NCBI GenBank assembly: GCA_002325785.1
Contig: DCSU01000078.1
Coordinates: forward strand, 4,389-10,499
DNA length: 6,111 bases
Direction of reading: 5' to 3'
Origin: Bacteroidales bacterium UBA1458
GTDB taxonomy: Bacteria > Bacteroidota > Bacteroidia > Bacteroidales > VadinHA17
The first letter of the stretch is position 1, and each line of letters starts with the position of its first letter. The notes beneath the pieces are model-generated. The model was not told the DNA's origin. It worked only from the letters and a program-made list of their open reading frames with translations, and did not search any database. Position numbers and translations under genes: made by a program. This document shows positions 6,090 through 6,111 of the stretch, piece by piece.

Positions 6090-6111
6090 CTACTGCCTAC
6101 TGCCTACTGCC
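6090..6111. repeat. Heptamer short tandem repeat at window edge
   Basis: Three perfect units of CTACTGC (6090-6096, 6097-6103, 6104-6110) plus the first base of a fourth run to the right edge, so the array is probably longer. It lies 37 bp upstream of the -33 element of the desaturase promoter. Its unit is unrelated to the octamers at the left edge. It looks like a short intergenic tandem repeat; copy-number change by slippage is possible. Confidence 0.75.

Overview
The window looks like a chromosomal segment from a Bacteroidota genome, probably a free-living or environmental lineage. Two intergenic regions carry close matches to the unusual Bacteroidota housekeeping promoter (TTTG, a spacer of about 19-21 nt, then TAnnTTTG). 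Most genes start after A-rich leaders without a Shine-Dalgarno sequence. The small outer-membrane protein has a signal peptide ending in the Ser-Ala-Gln junction common in this phylum. I see no phage, insertion sequence, CRISPR, tRNA or rRNA signature. A species cannot be named from this sequence.

Left half (19-3050, all on the minus strand): three tightly packed genes, read right to left. They are a secreted or lipid-anchored M20D amidohydrolase, an exported PHB-depolymerase/LpqC-type alpha/beta-hydrolase, and a multi-pass membrane protein of the CPBP (CAAX-protease-like) family whose first motif is degenerate. The gap of 34 bp and the overlap of about 17 bp suggest one transcript. Two of the products are hydrolases of the cell envelope or periplasm, which fits scavenging of acylated amino acids and esters. 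The membrane protein's role is unknown.

Centre (3051-4348): a 273-bp divergent intergenic region with a convincing promoter for the rightward genes, then an atypical short-chain dehydrogenase/reductase (NAD(P)-binding epimerase-like) that lacks the classical YxxxK pair.

Right half (4349-6111): a small 155-aa outer-membrane beta-barrel protein, then a convergent intergenic region with two consecutive RNA-like hairpins and a T-rich tail, then a leftward acyl-lipid fatty acid desaturase with all three histidine boxes and its own promoter. The desaturase needs O2, so the organism probably meets oxygen.

Both window edges carry short tandem repeats: octamers on the left, running over the stop codon of the CPBP-like gene, and heptamers on the right, upstream of the desaturase promoter. 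I do not see a new multi-gene system. The most notable items are the two-hairpin structure at 4829-4912, the degenerate CPBP motif, the KGxxR-type SDR and the edge repeats.
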